Part shown: in pieces, positions 24,089-32,486 of the stretch
How the letters are laid out: each line of letters starts with the position of its first letter
Numbering within the stretch: position 1 is the stretch's first letter
Assembly (NCBI RefSeq): GCF_004784465.1
Contig: NZ_SRRU01000009.1
Location: 62,001-126,000, forward strand
Length of the DNA stretch: 64,000 nucleotides
Reading direction: 5' to 3'
Origin: Streptomyces griseoluteus
GTDB lineage: Bacteria; Actinomycetota; Actinomycetes; Streptomycetales; Streptomycetaceae
Translations under genes and position numbers: made by a program
The notes under the pieces: generated by a model
What the model was told of the DNA's origin: nothing
The model's input: the letters and a program-made list of their open reading frames with translations, nothing else
Database searches by the model: none

Positions 24089-26798
24089 TTTTGCCGGTCG
24101 GGGTGTAGCGGGTGCCCCAACGGTCGGAGAGCTGGGCCACGAGGAAGAGGCCGCGGCCGCCCTCGTCCGTGCTGGCGGCGTAGCGGAGGTGCGGGGAGGT
24201 GGTGGTGCCGTCCGAGACCTCGCAGATGAGGGACCGGCCGCGCAGCAGACGTACGCCGATGGGGCCACGGCCGTAGCGGATGGCGTTGGTGACCAGCTCG
24301 CTGAGGATCAGCTCCGTGGTGAAGGTCAGCTCCTCCAGGTCCCAGTCGGCGAGCTGACGGGTCACCTTGGCGCGGATCTCCGACACGGCCGCCGGATCGG
24401 CGGGCACCTCCCACTGGGCGACCTGGTCCTCGCCCAGGACGCGGGTCTCGGCCACGATCAGCGCCACGTCGTCCGTGGGCCGGACCGGCAGCCGGTCCAG
24501 GACTGTCCGGCAGGTCTCCTCCGGCGAGGCGCCCCTGGCGTGCCGCAGCGCGTCGCCCAGCAGGTCGAGCCCCTCGTCGATGTCCCGGTCCCGGTCCTCC
24601 ACCAGCCCGTCGGTGTACAGCACCAGCCGGGTGCCCTCCGGCAGCTCCAGATCGGCCGTCTCGAACGGCAGCCCGCCCAGCCCCAGCGGGGGACCGGCCG
24701 GCACGTCCGGGAACTCCACCGTGCCGTCCGGCAGCACCAGGGCGGGCGGCAGGTGCCCGGCCCGCGCGATGGTGCAGCGCCGGGACGCCGGGTCGTACAC
24801 CGCGTACAGACAGGTCGCGCCGGTGACGGCGGCCGCGCCGTCCTCCGGCGTCTCGTCCTGGTCGAGCCGGGCCACCAGCTCGTCCAGCAGGCCCAGCAGT
24901 TCGTCCGGGGGCAGGTCGAGCGAGGAGAAATTGTGCACGGCCGTACGCAGCCGGCCCATCGTCGCCGCCGCGTGCAGCCCGTGCCCGACCACGTCACCGA
25001 CCACCAGCGCCACCCGCGCGCCCGGCAGCGGCAGCACGTCGAACCAGTCGCCGCCCACCCCGGACTGCGCGGGCAGATACCGGTAGGAGATCTCCAGGGC
25101 GTCCTGGGCGGGCAGGGTGCGCGGCAGCAGGCTGCGCTGGAGGGTCACCGCCATGCTGTGCTCGCGGGTGTACCGGCGGGCGTTGTCGATGGACACCGCT
25201 GCCCGCGCCACCAGCTCCTCGGCCAGCGCCAGATCCTCGGAGTCGAACGGCTGCGGCTTCTCCGAGCGCCAGAAGTTCGCCACCCCCAGCACCAGATTGC
25301 CCGTCCGCAGCGGCACCGTGATCAGCGAGTGGACGCCGTACTCGATGATCTGCTCGGTCCGCTCCAGATCCTGCGCCTGCCAGCCCGGCGCGTCCTTGAG
25401 GTCCGGCTCCACCACGGACTGCCCGGTCGCCAGGCTGCGCGCCTGCGGTGAGGTCGGCACGAAACGGATGCGCTCACCCAATGGATACAGCGGCGCGTCC
25501 TTGCGGATGCCGCTGAACGCCGCCCGCCGCAGCTCGGTGCCCGGCTTCGGCTCCTCGCCCTTGAGCACCGGCTCGAACAGGTCCACCGTGACGAAGTCCG
25601 CGAACCTGGGCACCGCCAGCTCGGCCAGCTCCTCCGCCGTACGGCTCACATCCAGGCTGGTGCCGATCCCCACTCCGGCGTCGTACAGCATGTTCAGCCG
25701 CTCGCGGGCCACCTCGGCGCGGCCGGACAGGGCGCGCAGCTCGGTGGAGTCGCGCAGCGTGGTGACGCTGCCGGGCGGGCCGCCGCGCAGATCGGTGGGC
25801 CGCTGGTTGATGGCCAGCAGCCGGTCCTTGACCAGATGCACCTCGTCCGTGGCGACCCGTCCCGAGGCGAGCAGCCCGGCCGTCTCGTCGTCCAGGCCGA
25901 GGTCCAGCACGCTGCGCATCTCGGCGTCCTCGGGCAGGTCCAGCAGCCGGTGCGCCTCGTCGTTGGCGAGCAGCAGCTTGCCGCCGTCACCCACGATCAG
26001 CACACCCTCCCGGACCGCGTGCAGCACCGCGTCGTGGTGCTCGTACATCCGGGTCATCTCATAGGGGCCGAGGCCGTGGGTCTGGCGCAGCAGGCGCCTG
26101 CTGACCAGCGCGGTGCCCGCCGTGGCCAGCGCGAGCGCCGCCGCGGCCGCCGCGAGGAGGAGCGGTAGCTGCTGGTCGGCGGCGCCGCCGACGTGCGCGG
26201 TGGTGATACCGGCCGAGACCAGGCCCACCACCTTGCCGCCCGAGTCCCGCACCGGGACGACCACCTGGACGAGCGGGCCGATCGTGCCGGTCAGCTCCTC
26301 GACCACCGTCCCCCCGCGCAGCGCGGGCCCGATCGTGCCGACGAACTTCTTGCCGATCCGGTCCGGATCGGGATGGGTGTAGCGGATGCCCCGGGTGTTC
26401 ATCACGACGATGAAGTCGACGTGGGTCGCCTTGCGGGCCGCCTCCGCGCTCGGCTGGAGGATCGCCGTCGGGTCCGGTGTGCGCAGCGCGGCCGCCGTAC
26501 CGGGGGCGTTGGCGAAGGAACCGGCTGCGGACAGGGAACGGTTGCGGGCCTCCAGGTCGCTGTCGTGCCGTACCTGGAGCACCTGGGCCACCACGGCGGA
26601 CACGACCAGCAGCAGCACGATCACCACTTGGAGCAGGAACACCTGCCCGGCCACGCTGCGCCCCGTCGCCGCGGCCCGCAGCACGCCGGGCGGACCGCCA
26701 TCACCGGCACCGCCCGGATGCCGCGCGCCTATGGGTGCGCGCGGGTGCCCGAACGAACGGGGCGCCCGCGAATCGGGTCGGCCGGGCAGTCGCACCAT
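24060..26798 (-). CDS. Membrane sensor SpoIIE phosphatase with PAS, GAF and HATPase modules
   Basis: The 912-residue protein has a basic N-terminus and a transmembrane helix near 48-72 (VAGQVFLLQVVIVLLLVVSA). An extracellular Cache-like sensor (about 75-205) with MNTRGIRYTHPDPDRIGKKF resembles DcuS/CitA-type sensors. After a second helix come a PAS domain, a GAF domain, a PP2C/SpoIIE phosphatase with GGDWFDVLPL and VGDVVGHGLH, and a C-terminal HATPase (ELILSELVTNAIRYG N-box) of anti-sigma kinase type. It would read an outside ligand and set the phosphorylation state of an anti-anti-sigma factor by opposing activities. The ATG lacks a clear ribosome site; TAGACA is seven bases upstream. Confidence 0.85.
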   Translation of the reverse strand: MVRLPGRPDSRAPRSFGHPRAPIGARHPGGAGDGGPPGVLRAAATGRSVAGQVFLLQVVIVLLLVVSAVVAQVLQVRHDSDLEARNRSLSAAGSFANAPGTAAALRTPDPTAILQPSAEAARKATHVDFIVVMNTRGIRYTHPDPDRIGKKFVGTIGPALRGGTVVEELTGTIGPLVQVVVPVRDSGGKVVGLVSAGITTAHVGGAADQQLPLLLAAAAAALALATAGTALVSRRLLRQTHGLGPYEMTRMYEHHDAVLHAVREGVLIVGDGGKLLLANDEAHRLLDLPEDAEMRSVLDLGLDDETAGLLASGRVATDEVHLVKDRLLAINQRPTDLRGGPPGSVTTLRDSTELRALSGRAEVARERLNMLYDAGVGIGTSLDVSRTAEELAELAVPRFADFVTVDLFEPVLKGEEPKPGTELRRAAFSGIRKDAPLYPLGERIRFVPTSPQARSLATGQSVVEPDLKDAPGWQAQDLERTEQIIEYGVHSLITVPLRTGNLVLGVANFWRSEKPQPFDSEDLALAEELVARAAVSIDNARRYTREHSMAVTLQRSLLPRTLPAQDALEISYRYLPAQSGVGGDWFDVLPLPGARVALVVGDVVGHGLHAAATMGRLRTAVHNFSSLDLPPDELLGLLDELVARLDQDETPEDGAAAVTGATCLYAVYDPASRRCTIARAGHLPPALVLPDGTVEFPDVPAGPPLGLGGLPFETADLELPEGTRLVLYTDGLVEDRDRDIDEGLDLLGDALRHARGASPEETCRTVLDRLPVRPTDDVALIVAETRVLGEDQVAQWEVPADPAAVSEIRAKVTRQLADWDLEELTFTTELILSELVTNAIRYGRGPIGVRLLRGRSLICEVSDGTTTSPHLRYAASTDEGGRGLFLVAQLSDRWGTRYTPTGKIIWAEQPLP

Positions 26799-26957
26799 GT
26801 GCCCATGTCTACACTGCCGCGCTCCGTCAGGCGAGGCCGTACCCCGAGGTGAAGGGCCCTTCGGCGCCCCGTCCGCGCTCACCTGCGCCGCCTTTCCGCT
26901 CACCCGGTCGGTGGAAACCCGTACGGGATCACCCGAACCGCCTCCGGCCACCGAAGC

Positions 26958-27248
26958 TCAGAAGTCGCCGGGCTTCTCCGGCAGCGGGCGTGTCGCGGCG
27001 CGCATGCTGCGCAGGGCGAGCAGGAGGACGCCGATGTCGTCCAGGTACACCGGGTCGGGGAGCAGATCGGTCGGCAGTACCAGATAGAGGACCGCGCCCC
27101 AGAACACCCAGCGCGGCCCGGTCGGCAGCCCGGCGTCCCGCAGCGAGCGCCGCGCCCTGACCAGCCGCACCAGCAGGACGATGGCGAACACCAGCACCAC
27201 CGCCGCCGCGAGGGCCGCGACCACCAGCACGATCGTGGAGTTGTCCAT
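26958..27248 (-). CDS. DUF1232 (YkvA-type) small membrane protein
   Basis: The 96-residue protein has an N-terminal membrane helix (about 5-27) and a DUF1232 core, VLYLVLPTDLLPDPVYLDDIG, which is the family signature (LxPxDLIPD-type). DUF1232 proteins are small membrane proteins of unclear role. The gene is 159 bases upstream of the SpoIIE sensor gene on the same strand and might share its transcript. Confidence 0.8.
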   Translation of the reverse strand: MDNSTIVLVVAALAAAVVLVFAIVLLVRLVRARRSLRDAGLPTGPRWVFWGAVLYLVLPTDLLPDPVYLDDIGVLLLALRSMRAATRPLPEKPGDF

Positions 27249-27326
27249 GCGCCCTGTCCCCTCCCGACGCGCGGCCCGCCCGCGCCCTCTTCCTTCTGCC
27301 CGCTGTGGCGCCCGACAGCCGTCGGG

Positions 27327-28499
27327 TCACATCCGGTCGCCGGCCTCGGTCTCGCGCTCCGGGCCGGTCTCAGGGGCGCTGTCAGGGTTTTCGGGCCGCT
27401 GCCCCCACGCCGGGAGCCGCAGCCGCTCGAACGTCCGGGTGAGCTGCTGCAACGGCGACTGGTTGCGGGCCGAGGGCCGCTGCTCGGGCAGCACGGGCAG
27501 CGGGCTGTCGCGGTACGCGGCCAGCGCCTCGTGGGCCTGCTCGGCGGCCTCGCGGTACAGATCCCGGGACTTCGTCATCGCCTCCAGCGCCTCCCGGTAC
27601 CGCTCGACCCGGCGCCGCTCCCGCTCCAGCTCCTCCTGCACGGTCATCAGCGTCCAGTTGTCCCGGAGACCGGCCAGCGCCTCACCGAGCCCGCGCGGCC
27701 TCGGGCGCGACAGCGCGACGAAGTCCCGCAGGGCCGTGACCAGCTCGGCCGGCTCGGAGCCGTCCAGGAAGACGCTGCGCACGGCGTACGCCTGCCGGTC
27801 GTACCCCGCGGGCGCCGGGTCCGGGGGCAGCAGTACCGCACCGCCGCGCGGCACCTCCACCCCGAGGTCCTTCAGCGCCCAGTTGACCGCCCGGAACTGC
27901 TGGGGAGTGGCCCGGTGCTCGATCACCCGGTGCCGCAGCCCCGGCGGCAGCAGCCTGGCCAGCGGCAGCCTGCCGCGCTCGTCCGGGGTCATCGCCTCGT
28001 GGACGACCAGATTGACGCACCACGCCTCACGGGCCGAGTCCCGCAGTCGCCTGCGCATCTCCTTGTCGTCCAGCGGCAGCGCGTTGACCTGCCGGAACCT
28101 CAGCCCCGGCACGGTCGGGTGGTGGTCCCACTCGCCGTCCTCGGACGCGGAGCCGGACTCGGGCCAGAACAGAGTGGCCGGTGAGGGCCACGCCTCCTCC
28201 CACAGCCGCTCGGCCTCCGCGACGAGCGTCCACTCGTGCCCCGGCCGCTCCGGCACGGAGACGAGCGTGAGCCGGGCCCGGACGGTGATCGTGCCCCCGG
28301 CGCGCCAGCGCGCCTCGAAGACGCGGTCGGTGGAGCCCTCAGGGACGGGCGGCTCCGAGAAGTCGTCGAGATCCCCACTCGCCCGGCGCTCGCTCAGGGT
28401 GCGGCGTACGACGTCCTCGGGGGTGGGACCGGTGTGACGGCCGCGGGCCGCCCAGATCGTCTGCGGGACGGGGGCGCGGTCGGTGGCGGAGTTCGACAT
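27327..28499 (-). CDS. Hypothetical protein with C-terminal coiled coil
   Basis: The 390-residue protein has a globular N-terminal two-thirds rich in Arg, Trp and Pro, with no motif I recognise. A charged coiled-coil segment follows around 285-350 (TVQEELERERRRVERYREAL), then a Pro-rich tail. No signal peptide or membrane helix is present. The ATG has no ribosome site but CAGATT lies about five bases before it. Its codon use matches its neighbours. I cannot offer a function; Streptomyces conservative hypothetical proteins of this sort are common. Confidence 0.68.
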   Translation of the reverse strand: MSNSATDRAPVPQTIWAARGRHTGPTPEDVVRRTLSERRASGDLDDFSEPPVPEGSTDRVFEARWRAGGTITVRARLTLVSVPERPGHEWTLVAEAERLWEEAWPSPATLFWPESGSASEDGEWDHHPTVPGLRFRQVNALPLDDKEMRRRLRDSAREAWCVNLVVHEAMTPDERGRLPLARLLPPGLRHRVIEHRATPQQFRAVNWALKDLGVEVPRGGAVLLPPDPAPAGYDRQAYAVRSVFLDGSEPAELVTALRDFVALSRPRPRGLGEALAGLRDNWTLMTVQEELERERRRVERYREALEAMTKSRDLYREAAEQAHEALAAYRDSPLPVLPEQRPSARNQSPLQQLTRTFERLRLPAWGQRPENPDSAPETGPERETEAGDRM

Positions 28500-28636
28500 G
28501 GGCCAATCTGCTGGTGGGGGCCGGTGCGCGTTCCAGTATCACCGGTATGCCCCGCCATCGGGGCGCCGGGTCCCGGGGCGGCGCGTCGCGCGCCGTCGCG
28601 TGCGCCAGTGGTGCGCCTCGTGCGCGCCGGGTACGA

Positions 28637-28679
28637 GAGACCCCGACGAGAGCGGGCGTGCCGGTCTCGTCGGGGTCTC
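28637..28679 (-). terminator. Terminator of the ferredoxin reductase gene
   Basis: Fourteen-base perfect arms (GAGACCCCGACGAG and its complement) are separated by a 15-base loop. It begins 34 bases after the reductase stop on the minus strand. No gene lies between 28500 and 28712. Confidence 0.78.
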
Positions 28680-28712
28680 GTCGGCGTTCAGCCGCAGGCG
28701 GGCACCGCGGGA

Positions 28713-30077
28713 TCAGGCGCCGCTCTCCCGGAGCATGTCCTCGCGCTCCACGAGCTTCACGCGTTCGCGGCCGTGCGGCTCACCGAGGGCGCGCTCCGCG
28801 GCGTCCAGCTTGTACCAGCCGTCCCACGTGGTGAAGCGGACTCCCCGCCCGGACAGGAAGGCGTACACGGCCTCCGGGTCCGGCGCGGACGGCGTGTGCA
28901 GCCGGCCGTTGGCGTGGTCGTCCAGCAGGTTGGCCACCGTCTCGTTGGCGTCGCCCTTGGTGTGACCGATCAGACCGACCGGGCCGCGCCTGATCCAGCC
29001 CGTGACGTACGTCGACGCCAGGTGGGCGCCGCTCTCCTCGATGACCCGGCCGCCCTTGTCCGGGACGGTGCCCGTCTCCAGGTCCCAGGGCAGCTTGGGC
29101 AGCTTCTCCGAGAGGTAGCCGACCGCGCGGTAGACCGCCTGGACATCCCAGTCCTTGAACTCGCCGGTGCCCTTGACGTTGCCGGTGCCGTCCAGCGCGG
29201 TGCGCTCGGTGCGCAGGCCGACGACCTTGCCGTTCTCGCCGAGGATCTCCGCCGGGGACTCGAAGAAGTGCAGGAACAGTTTGTGCGGGCGGTCGCCGAC
29301 GTCGCGGATCGCCCAGTTCTCAAGGGTCTTGGCGACCATGTCGGCCTGCTTGTTGCCGCGCCGGGTCTCTATGGAGCCCGCGTCGTAGTCGATGTCCTCG
29401 GGGTCGACGATGACCTCGATGTTGGGGGAGTGGTCCAGCTCGCGCAGCTCCATCGGGCTGAACTTCGCCTGCGCCGGGCCGCGGCGGCCGAAGACGTGGA
29501 CCTCGAGGGCCTTGTTGGCCTTCAGACCGTCGTAGACGTTCTGCGGGATCTCCGTCGGCAGCAGCTCGTCCGCCGTCTTGGCGAGGATGCGGGCCACGTC
29601 CAGGGCGACGTTGCCGACGCCGAGGACGGCGACCTTCTCGGCCTCCAGCGGCCAGGTGCGCGGTACGTCGGGGTGGCCGTCGTACCAGGACACGAAGTCG
29701 GCGGCGCCGTAGGAGCCGTCCAGGTCGATGCCGGGGACCGACATGTCGCGGTCGGCCATGGCGCCGGTGGAGAAGATCACCGCGTCGTAGAAGGCACGCA
29801 GGTCGTCCAGGTTGATGTCGCGCGGGTAGTCGACATTGCCGAAGAGACGGATCTGCGGCTTGTCGAGCACCTGGTGCAGGGCGGTGATGATGCCCTTGAT
29901 GCGCGGGTGGTCGGGCGCCACGCCGTAACGGATCAGGCCGAACGGGGCGGGCATCCGCTCGAAGAGGTCGATGGACACGCCCGGATCGGCGGCCGTCTCG
30001 GACTTCAGCAGGGCATCGGCGGCGTAGATCCCGGCGGGGCCGGCTCCGACGATGGCTACCCGCAGGGGGCGCGGCAT
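28713..30077 (-). CDS. fprA: Ferredoxin-NADP reductase, FprA/adrenodoxin-reductase type
   Basis: The 454-residue flavoprotein has an FAD-binding GAGPAGIYAADAL at residues 11-23 and the family landmark PFGLIRYGVAPDHP. The NADP-binding glycine motif GVGNVALDVARIL and the C-terminal GWIRRGPVGLIGHTKGDA follow. It passes electrons between NADPH and ferredoxins, for example to P450s; two P450 genes occur 13 kb away. GAAGGG sits before the ATG. A candidate iron box lies 47-65 bases upstream. A strong terminator ends the transcript. Confidence 0.9.
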   Translation of the reverse strand: MPRPLRVAIVGAGPAGIYAADALLKSETAADPGVSIDLFERMPAPFGLIRYGVAPDHPRIKGIITALHQVLDKPQIRLFGNVDYPRDINLDDLRAFYDAVIFSTGAMADRDMSVPGIDLDGSYGAADFVSWYDGHPDVPRTWPLEAEKVAVLGVGNVALDVARILAKTADELLPTEIPQNVYDGLKANKALEVHVFGRRGPAQAKFSPMELRELDHSPNIEVIVDPEDIDYDAGSIETRRGNKQADMVAKTLENWAIRDVGDRPHKLFLHFFESPAEILGENGKVVGLRTERTALDGTGNVKGTGEFKDWDVQAVYRAVGYLSEKLPKLPWDLETGTVPDKGGRVIEESGAHLASTYVTGWIRRGPVGLIGHTKGDANETVANLLDDHANGRLHTPSAPDPEAVYAFLSGRGVRFTTWDGWYKLDAAERALGEPHGRERVKLVEREDMLRESGA

Positions 30078-30123
30078 GATCAGGTTCCCTTCGAGCGTGG
30101 ACAGGCGACTCGAACAGGAAGCC

Positions 30124-30142
30124 TAAGCTGAGGCAGCCCTAA
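30124..30142 (-). promoter_or_regulatory. Weak candidate iron box (IdeR/DmdR type)
   Basis: On the minus strand TTAGGGCTGCCTCAGCTTA matches 13 of 19 bases of the TTAGGTTAGGCTCACCTAA-type iron box as I remember it. It lies upstream of the ferredoxin reductase start. The match is moderate, and the consensus is from memory. Confidence 0.3.
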
Positions 30143-30191
30143 GTTTGTACACGGGTCCGGTCTATGGGCTCATAAACGGGTTTTATGAGTG

Positions 30192-32087
30192 TTAGGCGGG
30201 CCTGATCACCCGGTGGATCGCGGCCTCCCCGGCGCCGTAGACCGACTCCTCGCGGATGGTCGCGCCCGGCCCCGGCGCGTGGATCATCGTGCCGTTGCCG
30301 ACGTACAGGCCCACGTGCCGGTCGTCCTCGAAGAAGAGCACCAGGTCACCGGGGAGCGCGGTGGTGAGCGCCACCTCGGTCCCGGCCGCCGCCTGCTCGT
30401 GCGCCGCCCTCGGCAGCTCGACCCCGGCCGTGCGCCAGGCGCCCTGGGTGAGGCTGGAGCAGTCGAACGAGTCGGGGCCGGTGGCGCCCCAGACGCAGGG
30501 CTTGCCGACCTGAGCGGCGGCGAAGGCGATGGCCTTGGCGGCACGGACGGCGTGGGCGGATTCGGTGGTGGGGCGGGGGGTGAGGGGGGTGGTGGTGAAG
30601 GTGCCGGCCCGGGCGGTGGGGGTGGGGGCTTGGGCGGGCGTGGGGGCCGCCAGGGGCGCGGGCTGGAGAGCGGGCGCCGGGGCAGGGGCGGGTGCGGGGA
30701 TCGCAGGCGGTGTGGCCTGGTAGGCGGGAACCGGTGCGGGTTCGGGGGCTGTTGGGGCGGCCGGGGCCGTGGCCGGGAAGGCGGGCGCCGGGGCCGGGCC
30801 CGCGGGCGGTGCGGGCTGGAAGGCGGGGGCCGCCGGGAAAGCGCCCGTCCCGTACGCAGGGGCCGGGGTCTCCTCGGCCGCCGGGGCTACGCCCGGGAAC
30901 GCGCCCGTCCCGTACGTCGGGGCCGGAGTCGCCTCGGCCACCGGAGGTACCGCCGGGAACGCCCCCGTGTCGTACGTCGGTGCCAGCGAGGCCGCCGCCG
31001 GGAACGCGCCGGTGCCGTAGCCGGGCGCGAACGCGCTGGTGTCCACGGCCGGCAGGGTGCCCGTGTCCGTCTGCGGGGCCGGGGCCAGGTAGCTCAGGCC
31101 GCCGGTGTCGGTCAGCGAGCCGGGGATCGGGTGGCTCAGACCGCCGGTGTCGCTCAGCGGGCCGGGGATCGGATAGGGCAGCGAGCCGGTGTCGCCGAGC
31201 GTCCCCGGCATCGGGTACGCCAGCGGGCCGGTGTCCGTGACGGAGGCCGGTGCCGCCCACTGGCCCGTCGGGGCGGCCGGTGTCTGCGCCGCGCCGGAGC
31301 TGGCGATCCCCGGCGCGGCAGTCTGTGCGCCGTCCGCCTGCGGGGTGCCCCATGCCTGCGCCGGGTCGGCGTTCCAGGCGTGGCGGGACAGCAGGTCCTT
31401 GGCGGAGGCGAGCTTGCGGCGGTTGCCCGCCTTGAGGTCTGCGGGGGAGCGGCGGCCGGGGGCGGCGGGCTGGACCGGCAGCACTCCAGGGGCACCGCCG
31501 GGCGGTGTCGGCGCAGCAGCGGCCGAGAGGCCCGGCATGCCGGAGCCCCCGAGGACCGGTCCACCGACCGGCATGGCGGCGGGAGTCGACTGGGGCGCGC
31601 TCACCGGCAGTTGCGCCACCGGCGCGGCCGGCAGCGCCGCCACGGGCGCGGCCGGGGGCAGCGCGGCCGTCGTACCCGCCGCCTCCAGTGCCGGGGCGGA
31701 CGGCGTGCCGCCGGTCAGCTCGGCCACCGGACGCTGTGAGGAACCCGCGGGCAGGGCGGGCGTCTCGGGCTCGGGGCTGGGCAGGCCCAGCTCGGCGGCG
31801 GTCCAAGTGCGTTCCACGGCAGGCCCGTTGTCGGGCATCCGGTCGGCGGGGAGCGCGGCGGGCACGGTCGGTCCGGCCTTGGCGCGGGCCGCGTCGAACC
31901 ACTGGCGGGTCACGGCGTCGAGCGCGGGATCGGGACGGCTGCCGGAGCGCTTGGCCAGCGGGACGCCCCGCCTGCGGGTGGCGGCGGCCATCGCGCGGGT
32001 GGCGTTGTAGTTGCCCGTCGCGTTCTCGGCCCGTGCGTAGAGGGAGTCGATCCGCTGCCGAACCTCTTCGTGACTCTCCGGCGCCAT
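30192..32087 (-). CDS. NlpC/P60 (C40) peptidase with long repeat-rich region and no signal peptide
   Basis: The 631-residue protein ends in an NlpC/P60 domain (about 510-631) with catalytic Cys543 (DSFDCSSLTQ), His591 (DRHVGLYVG) and a third polar position at His603. The rest is Ala/Pro-rich. Residues 284-345 hold five DTG(P/S/G/T)L-type repeats and residues 357-418 hold four Y(G/D)TGAFP repeats, the last three with a 20-residue period. The N-terminus (MAPESHEEVRQRIDSLY) is charged and helical and is not a signal peptide, so export or an internal site must be explained. NlpC/P60 enzymes cut D-Glu to m-Dap or similar peptide links. GGAAGGAG precedes the ATG. Confidence 0.82.
   Translation of the reverse strand: MAPESHEEVRQRIDSLYARAENATGNYNATRAMAAATRRRGVPLAKRSGSRPDPALDAVTRQWFDAARAKAGPTVPAALPADRMPDNGPAVERTWTAAELGLPSPEPETPALPAGSSQRPVAELTGGTPSAPALEAAGTTAALPPAAPVAALPAAPVAQLPVSAPQSTPAAMPVGGPVLGGSGMPGLSAAAAPTPPGGAPGVLPVQPAAPGRRSPADLKAGNRRKLASAKDLLSRHAWNADPAQAWGTPQADGAQTAAPGIASSGAAQTPAAPTGQWAAPASVTDTGPLAYPMPGTLGDTGSLPYPIPGPLSDTGGLSHPIPGSLTDTGGLSYLAPAPQTDTGTLPAVDTSAFAPGYGTGAFPAAASLAPTYDTGAFPAVPPVAEATPAPTYGTGAFPGVAPAAEETPAPAYGTGAFPAAPAFQPAPPAGPAPAPAFPATAPAAPTAPEPAPVPAYQATPPAIPAPAPAPAPALQPAPLAAPTPAQAPTPTARAGTFTTTPLTPRPTTESAHAVRAAKAIAFAAAQVGKPCVWGATGPDSFDCSSLTQGAWRTAGVELPRAAHEQAAAGTEVALTTALPGDLVLFFEDDRHVGLYVGNGTMIHAPGPGATIREESVYGAGEAAIHRVIRPA
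30836..31240. repeat. In-frame tandem repeats within the NlpC/P60 gene
   Basis: Two repeat families lie in the coding DNA. One encodes Y(G/D)TGAFP every 15-20 residues (60-base period for the last copies, about 30836-31020) and the other encodes DTG-containing 14-15-residue units (about 31050-31240). The copies are close at DNA level and could vary in number between strains. Confidence 0.65.
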
Positions 32088-32486
32088 GGGAGACGACTCC
32101 TTCCTTGCCCCGCGGGGCAGTTGGGCCGGCGCGCCCGGAAGTCGGTCGAATCTCCCGCACCGGACGCCGCTGCGGGCTCCTGGGGACGGGGAGCCGGGCG
32201 GCCTGCGGTCAACCTAGCCAACTTGTGTCACTCGTGTGAAGGTCACCGGGTGGAATGTCCGATACGTATTTGTGATGTTCGCCGCCGTGTTCGGGTGGGC
32301 ACACTAGGCGCCCACCCGGCCAACTCCCCTGTACGGGTGCGCGCGTGACCTCGTAGGCCTCATCTGGCGCGATTTTTCTGAGAGTTCGCCATGAAATCCG
32401 GGCCGGGCTGAACACACCGGCGCCATCCCGCGTATGGGTGTGGGGCGCCACATGCCCCCACCGACCACGACTCGCAGGGGACGATC
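32088..32486. other. Divergent intergenic region of 399 bases
   Basis: No open gene is convincing here. It holds the minus-strand promoter of the NlpC/P60 gene (32211-32240) and presumably the plus-strand promoter of the DUF1996 gene. The only other structure I see is a direct repeat, GTCAC at 32227-32231 and 32242-32246, with a 15-base period. Confidence 0.5.
32211..32240 (-). promoter_or_regulatory. Predicted promoter of the NlpC/P60 gene
   Basis: On the minus strand TTCACA, 18 bases and TAGGTT form a plausible -35/-10 pair. A direct repeat of GTGAC with 15-base spacing overlaps its upstream part. Confidence 0.4.

Noticed and set aside
28500..28712. Short reading frames between the hypothetical gene and fprA
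   Set aside because: They lack start context and normal codon bias, and the region contains the fprA terminator.
32088..32210. Possible c-di-AMP (ydaO) riboswitch before the NlpC/P60 gene
   Set aside because: Such switches control cell-wall hydrolase genes in Streptomyces, but I could not find the conserved ydaO sequence blocks here. An Rfam covariance search would decide.
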